Source: Lysobacter enzymogenes (GTDB lineage: Bacteria > Pseudomonadota > Gammaproteobacteria > Xanthomonadales > Xanthomonadaceae). Taken from it: DNA of 64,000 nt. Of this stretch, positions 8,364 through 16,908 are shown piece by piece (position 1 is the first letter of the stretch; each line of letters begins with the position of its first letter). A program made the position numbers and the translations under genes. The notes below the pieces were generated by a model. The model ran no database searches, had not been told where the DNA came from, and saw only the letters and a list, made by a program, of their open reading frames with translations. The stretch spans positions 4,774,001 to 4,838,000 of the forward strand of contig NZ_CP067396.1 of NCBI RefSeq assembly GCF_023617245.1, given 5' to 3'.

Positions 8364-10211
8364 ATGGACACCTCCCTCGCGCTCACCACCGACATGATGC
8401 TGGTGCTCGGGCTGGTGGTGTTCACGATGGCGATGTTCCTGTTCGAGCGCGTGCGCGCCGACGTGGTCGCCCTGGTCGTGCTGGTGCTGCTGGGCCTGTC
8501 GGGCCTGGTCGAGCCGGACGAGCTGTTCAACGGCTTCTCCGGCAACGCGGTCATCAGCATCATCGCCACCATGATCCTCGGCGCCGGCCTGGACCGCACC
8601 GGCGCGCTCAACCGCCTCGCCGGCTGGCTGCTGCGGCGCGCGCACGGGGTCGAGCAACGCCTGCTGCTGCTGACCACGGCGGTGGCCGGGCTCAATTCCT
8701 CATTCATGCAGAACCCCTCGGTGATGGCGCTGTACATGCCGGTCGCCGCGCGCCTGTCCTCGCGCACCGGCCTGTCGCTGCCGCGGCTGCTGCTGCCGAT
8801 CGCCGCGGCCATCGTCATGGGCGGCGCGCTGACCATGGTCGGCAACTCGCCGCTGATCCTGCTCAACGACTTGCTGCTCAACGCCAACAGCAACCTGCCC
8901 TCGGGCGCGGCGACCATCGAGCCGCTGAAGATGTTCGCGCCGCTGCCGATCGGCATCGCGCTGCTGGCGGCCTCGCTGGCGTACTTCCATTTCTTCGGCG
9001 ACAAGCTGCTCAAGGACGACAGCGACAAGGGCGCGACGCCGGCGCGCACGCAGAGCTATTTCGCCAAGGCCTACGGCATCGACGGCGACGTCTACGAACT
9101 CACCGTGACCGCCGACAGCCCGCTGGTCGGCATGTCGCTCGGCGAGGCCGAGACCCTGCGCGGCGCACCGCTGCTGCTGGCGCTGAAGAGCGACAACGAC
9201 TCGCGCCTGGCGCCGCCGGCCGACACCCGCATCTGGGTCGGCAGCGTGCTCGGCGCGATGGGGCCCAAGCAGCAGGTCGCCGACTTCGCCCAGAACCATT
9301 TCCTGCGTTTGTCCTCGCGCCTGCGCAACTTCGCCGACTTGTTCAATCCCAGCCGCGCCGGCATCTCCGAGGCGGTGGTGCCGGCGACCTCTGCGTACAT
9401 CGGCAAGACCGCGGGGGACTTGCACCTGCGCAAGCAGTCCGGCCTGAGCCTGCTGGCGATCAACCGCGACAAGACCGTGCTGCGCGACAACGTCCGCGCC
9501 GTGCCGATGCGCGCCGGCGACATGCTGGTGTTCCACAGCATCTGGACCGACCTGGCCAGCGCCGCGGCGAGCAAGGACCTGGTCGTGGTCACCGACTACC
9601 CCAAGGGCGAGCAGCGCCCGCACAAGCTCAAGATCGCGCTGGCGATCTTCGCCGTGGCGATGCTGCTGGCGCTGTCCTCGCGCCTGCCGGTGTCGATCGC
9701 GCTGATGACCGGCGTGGTCGGCATGCTGATCACCGGCGTGCTCAACATCGACGAGGCTTACTCGGCGATCAACTGGAAGACCGTGTTCCTGATGGCCTGC
9801 CTGATTCCGCTGGGCTGGGCGATGGATTCCAGCGGCGCGGCGGCGTGGATCGCCGGCCACAGCATCGAGCGGCTGCCCCACGGGACGCCGGTGTGGGTGC
9901 TGGAGATATTGGTCGGACTGCTGACGACCGCGTTTTCCCTGGTCATCAGCCACGTCGGCGCGACCATCGTGGTGGTGCCGCTCGCGGTCAACCTCGCGCT
10001 CGCGGCCGGCGGCAACCCGACCGCGTTCGCGCTGATCGTCGCGCTGTCGGCGTCGAACAACTTCATGACCGCGTCGAACCCGGTGATCTCGATGATCACC
10101 GGGCCGGCCGGCTACAGCGGCAAGGAACTGTGGAAGATCGGCGGGCCGCTGTCGTTGATCTATACCGTGGTGACGGTGTTGATGATCAACGTGCTGTTCT
10201 GGGGCAAATAA
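8364..10211 (+). CDS. SLC13/DASS-family anion permease with TrkA-C domains
   Basis: Inner-membrane transporter of 615 residues, probably for a dicarboxylate, sulfate or similar anion. N-terminal membrane segments lie at about 10-220, with an intramembrane hairpin NSSFMQNPSVMALYMPV and GGALTMVGNSPLILLND resembling the ion-binding NxT/P loops of the DASS family. Two soluble TrkA-C (RCK_C) type regions occupy roughly 235-410 (VYELTVTADSPLVGMSLGEA; GLSLLAINRD). A second membrane block at 425-615 contains SASNNFMTASNPVISMI. Substrate cannot be told from sequence. It begins 49 bp after trmB and could be read from the same transcript. Confidence 0.85.
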   Translation: MDTSLALTTDMMLVLGLVVFTMAMFLFERVRADVVALVVLVLLGLSGLVEPDELFNGFSGNAVISIIATMILGAGLDRTGALNRLAGWLLRRAHGVEQRLLLLTTAVAGLNSSFMQNPSVMALYMPVAARLSSRTGLSLPRLLLPIAAAIVMGGALTMVGNSPLILLNDLLLNANSNLPSGAATIEPLKMFAPLPIGIALLAASLAYFHFFGDKLLKDDSDKGATPARTQSYFAKAYGIDGDVYELTVTADSPLVGMSLGEAETLRGAPLLLALKSDNDSRLAPPADTRIWVGSVLGAMGPKQQVADFAQNHFLRLSSRLRNFADLFNPSRAGISEAVVPATSAYIGKTAGDLHLRKQSGLSLLAINRDKTVLRDNVRAVPMRAGDMLVFHSIWTDLASAAASKDLVVVTDYPKGEQRPHKLKIALAIFAVAMLLALSSRLPVSIALMTGVVGMLITGVLNIDEAYSAINWKTVFLMACLIPLGWAMDSSGAAAWIAGHSIERLPHGTPVWVLEILVGLLTTAFSLVISHVGATIVVVPLAVNLALAAGGNPTAFALIVALSASNNFMTASNPVISMITGPAGYSGKELWKIGGPLSLIYTVVTVLMINVLFWGK

Positions 10212-10290
10212 AACGACGCCATACCACGCCACACCCCGAAGCCCGGCCAACCGGATACCCCTCCCGCTCCCGCGCCCCCACCTGGGCCGC

Positions 10291-10440
10291 CTGTAGGAGC
10301 AGCGCAAGCCGCGACTGCGAAAATACACAGCTCGCGCAAGCACGAAGCGCCACCGCCAATACAGATCGGGCACTACGGCACGATCGCAAGCGTTCGCCGG
10401 CGATCAATTCCCGCAGTCGCGGCTCGCGCCGCTCCTACAG
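10291..10440. repeat. Family A inverted pair
   Basis: Two facing copies of the family A element (10291-10319 and 10411-10440) enclose about 90 bases, lying between the convergent permease and Rieske genes. It could form a cruciform or a long RNA stem and may serve as a bidirectional transcription stop, although no U-tract follows. No gene seen between 10212 and 10454. Confidence 0.8.
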
Positions 10441-10454
10441 GTAGGCCAGGCGGC

Positions 10455-10853
10455 TTACGCCAGCCAGACTCCGCCGTCGCGCACATCGACCGCCACCGCG
10501 CGCAGCGCTTCGCCGCGGCACGGCCCGGCCACGCACTCGCCGCCGCCCAGCTCGAAGCTGGCGCCGTGCGCCGCGCACACCAGCAGCCCGTCCTTGCTCT
10601 TGAGAAATTGCCCGGGGGCCCAATCCAGTCTGCGTCCGGCGTGCGGGCAGATGTTGAGCCAGGCGCGCACGGCGTCGCCGTCGCGGTAGAGCAGCAACGA
10701 TTCGGCATCGCCGTCGATCGTCGCTTCGACCTCGGCGAAACCGCCGTCGGCCAGGCGCTCCAGCTCGATCAAGGGCTGCGCGCCGGAGCCGTCGTCGCCG
10801 GATGCGTTTAACGAAGTTCTCACACCATCGTTCATGCCTGGAACGATACTCAT
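10455..10853 (-). CDS. Rieske [2Fe-2S] ferredoxin-like protein
   Basis: Small soluble Rieske protein of up to 132 residues, probably an electron-transfer component. Both cluster-binding boxes are intact: C-P-H in LNICPHAGRRLDW and C-x2-H in LLVCAAHGASFELGGG. No membrane anchor or signal peptide is visible, so it is cytoplasmic. The start is uncertain: ATG 10853 or ATG 10835 (MNDGVRTS) are both possible and neither has a strong ribosome-binding site. No oxygenase or reductase partner lies nearby, so the partner is unknown. Confidence 0.85.
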   Translation of the reverse strand: MSIVPGMNDGVRTSLNASGDDGSGAQPLIELERLADGGFAEVEATIDGDAESLLLYRDGDAVRAWLNICPHAGRRLDWAPGQFLKSKDGLLVCAAHGASFELGGGECVAGPCRGEALRAVAVDVRDGGVWLA

Positions 10854-10892
10854 CTGTCCGGCCCAGGCCGCATTGTCTCACGACGACCGAAA

Positions 10893-11225
10893 ATGTTCGC
10901 CCAGACCTTCCGATTCGCCGATCAACGTTCGCAATGGAATGCGTTCCAGTCGCGCGTGCGCAGCGCTTTCGAGCCGCGCAAGCCGCGTCACCGCCTCCTG
11001 CGCTTCGTCCTCGGCGTGGTCGGGCTGGGCCTGCTGGCGCTGCTGGTGTTCTTCAGCGTCTTCGTCGGCGCGGCGATGATCGCGGTCGGACTGGCCTACA
11101 AGCTATGGCAGCGCCGTGGCAAACCGATGACGGCGCGGGCCAAGGGCCACGGCGACGTGGTCGAGGGCGAGTTCCGCGTGGTCGCGCCGCAGGCGCTGCC
11201 GCACGCCGCCGACCGGGCCCGCTGA
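10893..11225 (+). CDS. Small membrane protein of unknown function
   Basis: 110 residues, not recognised. A basic N-terminus (residues 1-35) is followed by one long or two short membrane segments at about 36-64 (LLRFVLGVVGLGLLALLVFF, VGAAMIAVGLAY), then a charged C-terminal tail. It sits 4 bases upstream of the FAH-family hydrolase and is probably in the same operon. Reading frame, codon use and spacing support a real gene; no function is proposed. Confidence 0.7.
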   Translation: MFAQTFRFADQRSQWNAFQSRVRSAFEPRKPRHRLLRFVLGVVGLGLLALLVFFSVFVGAAMIAVGLAYKLWQRRGKPMTARAKGHGDVVEGEFRVVAPQALPHAADRAR

Positions 11226-11229
11226 GCGC

Positions 11230-11958
11230 ATGAGCGACGTCGTCGCGGCCGCGCCGGCCACCCGCATCCCCGTCCGCGGCCAGGGCCTGGCCGCCGATGC
11301 CGCCTTCCCGGTCCACCGCGTCTACTGCGTCGGCCGCAACTTCGCCGACCACGCCCGCGAAATGGGCGCGGCGGTGCCGACCTCGGCCGCCGACCGTGGC
11401 CGCCCGACCTTCTTCCTCAAGCCCACCGACGCGCTGGCCACCGGCGAGGCCGTGCCCTACCCGCCCGGCACCACCGACCTGCACCACGAGGTCGAACTGG
11501 TGGTGGCGCTCGGCCGCGACGCGCCCGCCGGCGTGCTGGCGGTCGAGGACGCGCAGGCGCTGGTCTACGGCTACGCCGTCGGCCTCGACCTGACCCGCCG
11601 CGACCTGCAAGCGCAGGCCAAGGCCAAGGGCCTGCCGTGGGACACCGGCAAGTCGTTCGACCACGCCGCGCCGATCAGCGCGATCGTGCCGGCCGCCGAC
11701 GTGGGCGAACTGGGCGCGCGCGCGCTGAGCCTGGAGGTCAACGGCGAGCTGCGCCAGCGCGGCACGCTCGACGACCTGGTCTGGAACGTCCCCGAAATCC
11801 TGCACGAACTCTCGCAGCTGTACGCGCTGCGCGCCGGCGACCTGATCTACATGGGCACGCCCGCCGGCGTCGCCGCGCTGCGGCCCGGCGACCGCTACCG
11901 CGCGGTGCTGGAGGGCGTGGCCGAACTGCACGGACACATCACCCCGCCCCGGCTATAG
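11230..11958 (+). CDS. Fumarylacetoacetate-hydrolase-family protein
   Basis: 242 residues of the FAH superfamily, the short bacterial type related to acylpyruvases and oxaloacetate decarboxylase-like FAHD1. Visible features are RVYCVGRNFADHA near the N-terminus, the metal site series HHEVELVVALG (Glu ligands) and DLTRRDLQ, KSFDHAAPISAI, and the late TPAGVAALRPGD. Likely a Mg2+-dependent C-C hydrolase or decarboxylase of a 2-oxo acid; the exact substrate cannot be stated. It follows the small membrane protein by 4 bases. Confidence 0.88.
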   Translation: MSDVVAAAPATRIPVRGQGLAADAAFPVHRVYCVGRNFADHAREMGAAVPTSAADRGRPTFFLKPTDALATGEAVPYPPGTTDLHHEVELVVALGRDAPAGVLAVEDAQALVYGYAVGLDLTRRDLQAQAKAKGLPWDTGKSFDHAAPISAIVPAADVGELGARALSLEVNGELRQRGTLDDLVWNVPEILHELSQLYALRAGDLIYMGTPAGVAALRPGDRYRAVLEGVAELHGHITPPRL

Positions 11959-12032
11959 TCCGGCCCCGGCGCCGCCCGGATCGGCTGGCGCCGTCCACCG
12001 TCCTTCAGTCGTAACCTGGGAGAGAGCATGCG

Positions 12033-12440
12033 ATGGGCATGATCAGCGAGTTCAAAGAGTTCATTGCGCGCGGCAACGTGGTCGACCTGGCGGTCGGTGT
12101 GGTCATCGGCGCGGCGTTCGGCAAGATCGTCACCGCCCTGGTCGACGGCATCGTGATGCCGGCCATCGGCTACATCACCGGCGGGGTCAGCGTCAGCGAC
12201 TGGAAATACGTGCTCAAGCCCTCCCAGCTCGACGCGGCCGGCAAGGAAGTGGCCGCCGAAGTGGCGATCAAGTACGGCGCCTTCCTGCAGACCGCGATCG
12301 ACTTCATCCTGATCGCGTTCGTGATCTTCATCGTCCTCAAGGCGTACAACAAGGTGCGCAAGCCGGCCGAGGCGGCGCCGGCGGCGACGCCGGAAGACGT
12401 GCTGCTGCTGCGCGAGATCCGCGATTCGCTGAAGAAGTAA
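12033..12440 (+). CDS. mscL: Large-conductance mechanosensitive channel MscL
   Basis: Pentameric inner-membrane tension valve that releases solutes on hypo-osmotic shock. 135 residues, the normal length. The N-terminal helix MGMISEFKEFIARGNVVDLA runs into TM1 (VVIGAAFGKIVTALVDGIVM), with a periplasmic loop at 45-75, TM2 FLQTAIDFILIAFVIFIVLK, and the cytoplasmic helix EDVLLLREIRDSLKK. A GGGAGAG ribosome-binding site precedes the ATG at 12033. A strong hairpin terminator follows at 12461-12487. Confidence 0.97.
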   Translation: MGMISEFKEFIARGNVVDLAVGVVIGAAFGKIVTALVDGIVMPAIGYITGGVSVSDWKYVLKPSQLDAAGKEVAAEVAIKYGAFLQTAIDFILIAFVIFIVLKAYNKVRKPAEAAPAATPEDVLLLREIRDSLKK

Positions 12441-12460
12441 GCGAGCCGCGCGTAGCCTTC

Positions 12461-12487
12461 GAAGGCCGCCACCTCGTGGCGGCCTTC
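12461..12487 (+). terminator. mscL rho-independent-type terminator
   Basis: Perfect 12-bp inverted repeat GAAGGCCGCCAC / GTGGCGGCCTTC with a CTC loop, starting 20 bases after the mscL stop and followed by a short T-rich run. Confidence 0.85.
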
Positions 12488-12842
12488 TTCGTTTCCGGGC
12501 GCAGCCACGCATGGCCGACAAGACCGCCGCCACCGACGCCTGTTGGCGCGACTATCTCGGACGCGGCAACGGCGGCGCCGACGACTACGCCGTGTGCAGC
12601 TTCGGCGACGACCCGTGCGTCGCCGCCGCGCTGGCGGCGCCGAATCGGCAAATACGGCAAAACGATGGACGACCAAACGCGCGAACCGGCGCGGATCAAA
12701 CCCCGCTGCGGCCAGCGACAAAAATCCCGCGCGTCCGGCGTGACTTTCCTCAGGTAGCGCGCCCGCCGCGGGTTGTTAAGCTCGGCGTTTCGCCTACGCC
12801 GCGCGACCTCCCGCGCGGCCGGCCAGCACGAGGAGATTGGGG
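12488..12842. other. Gap between mscL and the M28 peptidase gene
   Basis: An ATG at 12511 opens a plus-strand frame (MADKTAATDACWRDYLGRGN) with unusual Cys content that then runs out of frame into the peptidase gene. It looks neither conserved nor terminated sensibly. It may be the 5' remnant of a lost small gene or chance. The promoter of the peptidase gene should lie near 12750-12830. Confidence 0.4.
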
Positions 12843-14270
12843 ATGCGCGCACCGCTGTGGGCAGCGATGGCTGCCGTGTTGTTCACGGGTTCGATCCTGG
12901 CCGGCGATGCCGCCGCCGCACAGCGCGAAACGCGCATTCCCCAGGCCGCGGTCGATGCCGCCGGCGAACTGCGCGAGCGCGCGCTGGCCAGCGACCTGGG
13001 CTTCAAGATCACCGAATCGCTGACCACCGAAGTCGGCCCGCGCCTGGCCGGCAGCGAGGCCGATGCGCGCGCGGTGGCGTGGGCGCAGGCCAAGTTCCGC
13101 GAGCTGGGCTTCGACAAGGTCTGGACCGAGCCGGTGACGTTCCCGAAATGGCAGCGCCGCAGCGAACATGCCGAAGTGCTCGGCGCCAGCGCCCAGCCGC
13201 TGCGCCTGACCGCGCTCGGCGGCAGCCCGGGCGGCACGGTCGAGGGCGAGGTCGTGCGCTTCGCCGACCTGGCCGCGCTGGAAGCGGCGCCGGCCGGCTC
13301 GCTGGCCGGCAAGATCGCCTTCGTCGACTACGTCATGCAGCGCGCCAAGGACGGCGCCGGCTACGGCCCGGGCGGCCGCGTGCGCGGCCGCGGCCCGTCG
13401 GCGGCGATCCGCGCCGGCGCGGCCGGCTTCCTGATGCGTTCGGCCGGCACCGACTCGCACCGCATGCCGCATACCGGCATCACCCGTTTCGACGAAGGCC
13501 TGACCCCGGTCCCGTCGGCGGCGCTGTCGGCGCCCGACGCCGACCAGCTCGCGCGCCTGACCGCGCGCGGCGCCACCCGCGTGCGCGTGGCCCTGGATTG
13601 CGGCTGGGACGGACAGGCCACCTCGTACAACGTCATCGGCGAGATCCGCGGCAAGGGCAAGCCCGACGAAGTGGTGATCATCGGCGGCCACCTGGATTCC
13701 TGGGACCAGGGCACCGGCGCGATCGACGACGCCGCCGGCGTCGGCCTGACCATGGCCGCGGCCAAGCTGATCGGCCAGAGCAAGCTGCGTCCGGCGCGCA
13801 CCGTGCGGGTGATCGCCTTCGCCAACGAAGAGCAGGGCTTGTACGGCGGCAAGGCTTACGCGGACAAGCACGCGGCCGACGTGCGCAAGCATCAGATCGG
13901 CGCGGAGAGCGACTTCGGCGCCGGCCGCATCTATGCCTATTCCAGCTCGGCGCCGGACTACGCCCAGGCCGCCGACAAGCAGATCGCCGATGCGCTGGCG
14001 CCGCTGGGCATCGAGCACACGCCCGGCAAGGGCGGCCCGGGCCCGGACATCGGCCCGTTCGCGGCCAAGGGCCTGGCCTGGGCGCGGCTGGCGCAGGACG
14101 GCAGCGACTACTTCGATTACCACCACACGCCCGACGACACCCTCGACAAGATCGATCCCAAGGCGCTGGCGCAGAACGTCGCCGCGTACGCGGTGTTCGC
14201 CTACCTGGCGGCTTCGGCCGACGGCGACTTCGGCAGCGCGCCGAAGCAGGTGTCGCCGCCGGAGGAGTGA
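12843..14270 (+). CDS. Secreted M28-family zinc aminopeptidase
   Basis: Predicted exported metallopeptidase of 475 residues, closest in layout to the M28 carboxypeptidase Q-like group. Signal peptide 1-26 (cut near AAAA/QRET). A PA-type inserted domain spans about 105-245. Catalytic zinc site: GGHLDSWDQGTGAIDDAAG (H283, D285, D295/D296), the general-base pair in ANEEQGLYGG (E329, E330), and YHHTPDD (H427, H428). The ATG at 12843 has GAGGAG about 7 bases upstream; the TTG six bases earlier is less likely. Lysobacter relatives secrete many proteases, so an extracellular or periplasmic digestive role fits, but the substrate is unknown. Confidence 0.9.
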   Translation: MRAPLWAAMAAVLFTGSILAGDAAAAQRETRIPQAAVDAAGELRERALASDLGFKITESLTTEVGPRLAGSEADARAVAWAQAKFRELGFDKVWTEPVTFPKWQRRSEHAEVLGASAQPLRLTALGGSPGGTVEGEVVRFADLAALEAAPAGSLAGKIAFVDYVMQRAKDGAGYGPGGRVRGRGPSAAIRAGAAGFLMRSAGTDSHRMPHTGITRFDEGLTPVPSAALSAPDADQLARLTARGATRVRVALDCGWDGQATSYNVIGEIRGKGKPDEVVIIGGHLDSWDQGTGAIDDAAGVGLTMAAAKLIGQSKLRPARTVRVIAFANEEQGLYGGKAYADKHAADVRKHQIGAESDFGAGRIYAYSSSAPDYAQAADKQIADALAPLGIEHTPGKGGPGPDIGPFAAKGLAWARLAQDGSDYFDYHHTPDDTLDKIDPKALAQNVAAYAVFAYLAASADGDFGSAPKQVSPPEE

Positions 14271-14370
14271 GCCCCGGCCGACGCCGGACGCTCCGCTTGC
14301 AGCAGCAGGAGCTGCAGGCCGATGCCTTGGCTCTTGTGCAAGAGCTCCCAGGCCAATGGCCTTGGCTCTC

Positions 14371-14453
14371 GTGGGAGGGCCTTCAGGCCCGATGCTCTCC
14401 GCTCAGATCGCCGCGACCTGAGCGGAGAGCATCGGGCCTGAAGGCCCTCCCAC
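14371..14453. repeat. Family B hairpin element
   Basis: An 83-bp hairpin with near-perfect arms, about 100 bp after the M28 peptidase stop. Just before it (about 14315-14370) are degenerate half-copies (GAGCTCCCAGGCCAATGGCC), decayed relatives of the same repeat. The rest of the 14271-14639 gap shows no gene. Confidence 0.82.
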
Positions 14454-14639
14454 AAAAGCATCCAGCCCCCCACAAGCGCATCGCCTTCGCGGCCTCGCCG
14501 CGAAGCCATCGGCGCCGCGCGCCGGAACCGTAGCCGCCCTCACGCTTTGCCGCGCGCACCCTGCCCTGTCCGCGCGCCGCTTTGCGTTATTTCCGGAACA
14601 GCGCGCCGTCCGGCTCGCCCTTCCGGAGCCGCCCTTGCG

Positions 14640-15368
14640 ATGACCGACGTCCGCGACGCCGCCGCCGAACCCACGCAGCGCCGCGACGACGGCCGGGCGC
14701 CCGGCGCCGACGCGGCCTCGCCGCAGCGCGCGTTGGCGGCGCTGCAGCGATCGCTGCGCGAGGCCACCGTGGCCCTGGGGGCGCGCGCGCTGGCGCAACA
14801 GGGCGAAGCGGCGTTGCGCGCCGACGCGGTCCTCGCCCATGGCCTGAGCCGGTTGAAAGCCCACCTGTCCGCGGCCGGCGACGGTCCGCACGCACCCGAG
14901 GCGACCATGAGCGAGAACACCGACACCGACGACACCGACGGCACCGCGGCGACGCCGAACGCCTCCGCGGGCGCGCACGCCGGAAGCAACGGCAGCGCCC
15001 CGCCGCCGGCCGGCGACGATGCCGATCCGTCCCAGCCCGAGCCGGAGGAACTGCTCGAACGCCTGCGCGCCGCGCTCGCCGGCGGCGAGCCGTATCGCTA
15101 CGGCGGGATCAACCAGCAGATCGAATCGGCGCTCAAGCAATCCAACGAAGCCGTGCTCGGCGCGGCCGGCGAATTCGCCTACGGCCACCGCGCCGCCACC
15201 GACGCGTTCGCGTCCGGGCTGCGCAAGGTCTCCGACGCGCAGCACCGGCAGAACCTGCAGACCCTGCAGGCCGCCGCGCTGGCGGTCTGCCTGGACGCGA
15301 TGCTCAAGCAGCCGGATCAGGCCGAGGAGTACGCCGGCCTGCTCGAAGCGATCAAGCACATCGTCTGA
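14640..15368 (+). CDS. Unknown protein, weakly RebB-like C-terminus
   Basis: 242 residues, not securely recognised. The N-terminal half is Ala/Asp/Thr-rich and probably disordered (about 1-130). The C-terminal 95 residues are helical. The stretch INQQIESALKQSNEAVLGAA, followed by a helix with QHRQNLQTLQAAALAV, recalls the pattern of RebB-type R-body proteins (N-x-Q-I ... Q-x-N-x-x-V-x-G ... Q-rich helix), but this is a by-eye resemblance only. No signal peptide or membrane segment. Start at the ATG 14640 after a GGAG at moderate distance. The last 30 codons are duplicated downstream at 15499-15600. No other reb-like gene is in the window. Confidence 0.6.
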   Translation: MTDVRDAAAEPTQRRDDGRAPGADAASPQRALAALQRSLREATVALGARALAQQGEAALRADAVLAHGLSRLKAHLSAAGDGPHAPEATMSENTDTDDTDGTAATPNASAGAHAGSNGSAPPPAGDDADPSQPEPEELLERLRAALAGGEPYRYGGINQQIESALKQSNEAVLGAAGEFAYGHRAATDAFASGLRKVSDAQHRQNLQTLQAAALAVCLDAMLKQPDQAEEYAGLLEAIKHIV

Positions 15369-15386
15369 GCGGCGCATGCCGCTGTC

Positions 15387-15469
15387 GTGGGAGGGCCTTC
15401 AGGCCCGATGCTTTTGTTTCAGATCGCCGCGGACTGAGCGGAAAGCGTCGGGCCTGAAGGCCCTCCCAC
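15387..15469. repeat. Family B hairpin element
   Basis: An 83-bp inverted repeat starting 18 bp after the stop of the 14640 gene. Together with the preceding gene end it forms a unit repeated at 15499-15728. Confidence 0.85.
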
Positions 15470-15498
15470 CAAGAAACTGCAGCGCCTGCACAGACGAC

Positions 15499-15600
15499 GG
15501 CGCTGGCGGTCCGCTTGGAAGCGATGCTTAAGCAGCCGGATCCGGCCCAGGAATACATCGGCCTGCTCGAAGCGATCAACCGCGTCTTCTCAGCAGCGAG
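15499..15600 (+). pseudogene. Duplicated 3' fragment of the 14640 gene
   Basis: This stretch repeats the last 30 or so codons of the upstream gene with point changes. It reads AALAVRLEAMLKQPDPAQEY then IGLLEAIN, against AALAVCLDAMLKQPDQAEEY then AGLLEAIK in the parent. The parental stop TGA is TCA here, so the frame no longer ends at the same place. There is no start codon and no 5' part. It is followed, as in the parent, by a GCGCCGCTGT spacer and a family B hairpin, so the duplicated unit was gene end plus hairpin, about 230-260 bp. Confidence 0.75.
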
Positions 15601-15646
15601 CGCCGCTGTCATGCAAGGGCATCTTCTAGTGGCGAGCGCCGCTGTT

Positions 15647-15728
15647 GTGGGAGGGCCTTCAGGCCCGACGCTTTTGTTCCAGATCGCCACGAATTGAGCG
15701 AAAAGCATCGGGCCTGAAGGCCCTCCCA
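15647..15728. repeat. Family B hairpin element
   Basis: Second copy of the hairpin belonging to the tandem duplication, ending 43 bases before the stop of the convergent methyltransferase gene. Confidence 0.85.
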
Positions 15729-15771
15729 GCAAGCACCCGCAACACCAAGACGCGATCGCGATCGCCAGCGC

Positions 15772-16908
15772 TCAGCGCCGCGACCGCCACGCCGCCAGCA
15801 ACACCGCGGTCGCGGCGGCCACGTTGAGGCTTTCCACCCGCCCGGTGCCGGGAATCGACAAGCGCCGGTCGCAGGCGGCGGCCAGTTCGCGGTCCATGCC
15901 TTCGCCTTCGGCGCCGAGCACGTAGATCAGGCGCGGCGGCAGCGGCGCGGCGAACACGTCCTCGCCGCCGCCGACCACGGTCGCGGCCAGCTCGAAGCCG
16001 GCACCGCGCAGCTGGGCGACGGCGTTGTCGCTGCGGCCCAGGCGCACCATCGGCACCGCTTCGGCGCCGCCCTCGGCCACGCGCGCGGCCGCGCCCGACA
16101 GGGCCAGGGTCGAGTCCTTCGGCAACAACACCGCGGCCACGCCGAAATGCGCGGCCGAGCGCAGGATCGCGCCGAGGTTGTGCGGGTTGCCGACGCCGTC
16201 GAGCCACAGCGCCAGCTGCGGCCCCGCGGGCAGGTCGCGCAGCCAGCTCGACAGCGGCGCGGGTTCTTCGCGCAACACTTCGGCGACCACGCCTTCGTGG
16301 TGGCCGCTGGCGGCGAGCTTGTCCAGGTCGGCGCTCTCGACCACGCGATAACCGACGCGGTTGGCCACGCACCAGGCCAGCAGCGGCTGCAGTTGCGGAA
16401 TGCGCGGCGCGTCCAGGTACAGCTTGCGCAGCGCCTGCGGCCGCTGCGCGAACACCGCGCGCACCGCGTTCAGGCCGTACAGGCGGATCTCGGCGTCGCG
16501 ACGGGCGCGCTGCGGGTGCGGCGCGCCGGCGCCTGCGTCGCCCTGGTCTTCGTCGTCGTGGCGGCGGTGGCCGCGCTCGTGACGCTCGTGATGGCGGCCG
16601 CGCGGGCGCTCGTCGTGCTCGACCTCGTCGTGGCGCGCGCGCTGGTCGCGGCGCTGCTCGCGCGAATGCGGGTGATGCGAGCCGCCGCGTTCGCGCCACG
16701 GGCCCTGCCCGTCGCCGCCGGCGGGCGCGCCGGCGCCGCCCTGACCGCTGTGAGCGCCCGGGCCGCCTGGGCCGCCCTGACGGCTTTGGCCGCCCTGGCC
16801 GGGGCCGCCATCGCCTCGGGGCGCGCCCGGTCCGCGCTGCCCGCCGCCCGCGCCATAGGGACTGCCGGGCGGCTTGCGCGGGCCGCGCGGGGGATCGTCA
16901 CGTCGCAT
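15772..16908 (-). CDS. rlmB: TrmH/SpoU-family RNA 2'-O-methyltransferase (RlmB-like)
   Basis: Likely 23S rRNA Gm2251-type 2'-O-ribose methyltransferase of the SPOUT class. Residues 1-135 are an unusually long disordered leader, Gly/Arg/His-rich (GGQRGPGAPRGDGGPGQGG and similar). The substrate-binding domain starts at IRLYGLNAVRAVFAQRP near 142. The knotted SAM domain has the three SpoU motifs: NPHNLGAILRSAAHFG, LGAEGEGM and SIPGTGRVESLNVAAATAVL. Total 378 residues, against about 245 for E. coli RlmB, the excess being the leader. The ATG at 16908 overlaps the upstream acetyltransferase by 11 bases. rlmB is the closest family name, but another TrmH paralogue is possible. Confidence 0.85.
   Translation of the reverse strand: MRRDDPPRGPRKPPGSPYGAGGGQRGPGAPRGDGGPGQGGQSRQGGPGGPGAHSGQGGAGAPAGGDGQGPWRERGGSHHPHSREQRRDQRARHDEVEHDERPRGRHHERHERGHRRHDDEDQGDAGAGAPHPQRARRDAEIRLYGLNAVRAVFAQRPQALRKLYLDAPRIPQLQPLLAWCVANRVGYRVVESADLDKLAASGHHEGVVAEVLREEPAPLSSWLRDLPAGPQLALWLDGVGNPHNLGAILRSAAHFGVAAVLLPKDSTLALSGAAARVAEGGAEAVPMVRLGRSDNAVAQLRGAGFELAATVVGGGEDVFAAPLPPRLIYVLGAEGEGMDRELAAACDRRLSIPGTGRVESLNVAAATAVLLAAWRSRR

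Noticed and set aside
12511..12760. Small gene starting MADKTAATDACWRDYLGRGN
   Set aside because: Not terminated before the M28 gene, no ribosome-binding site, composition changes midway; kept only as a possible remnant.
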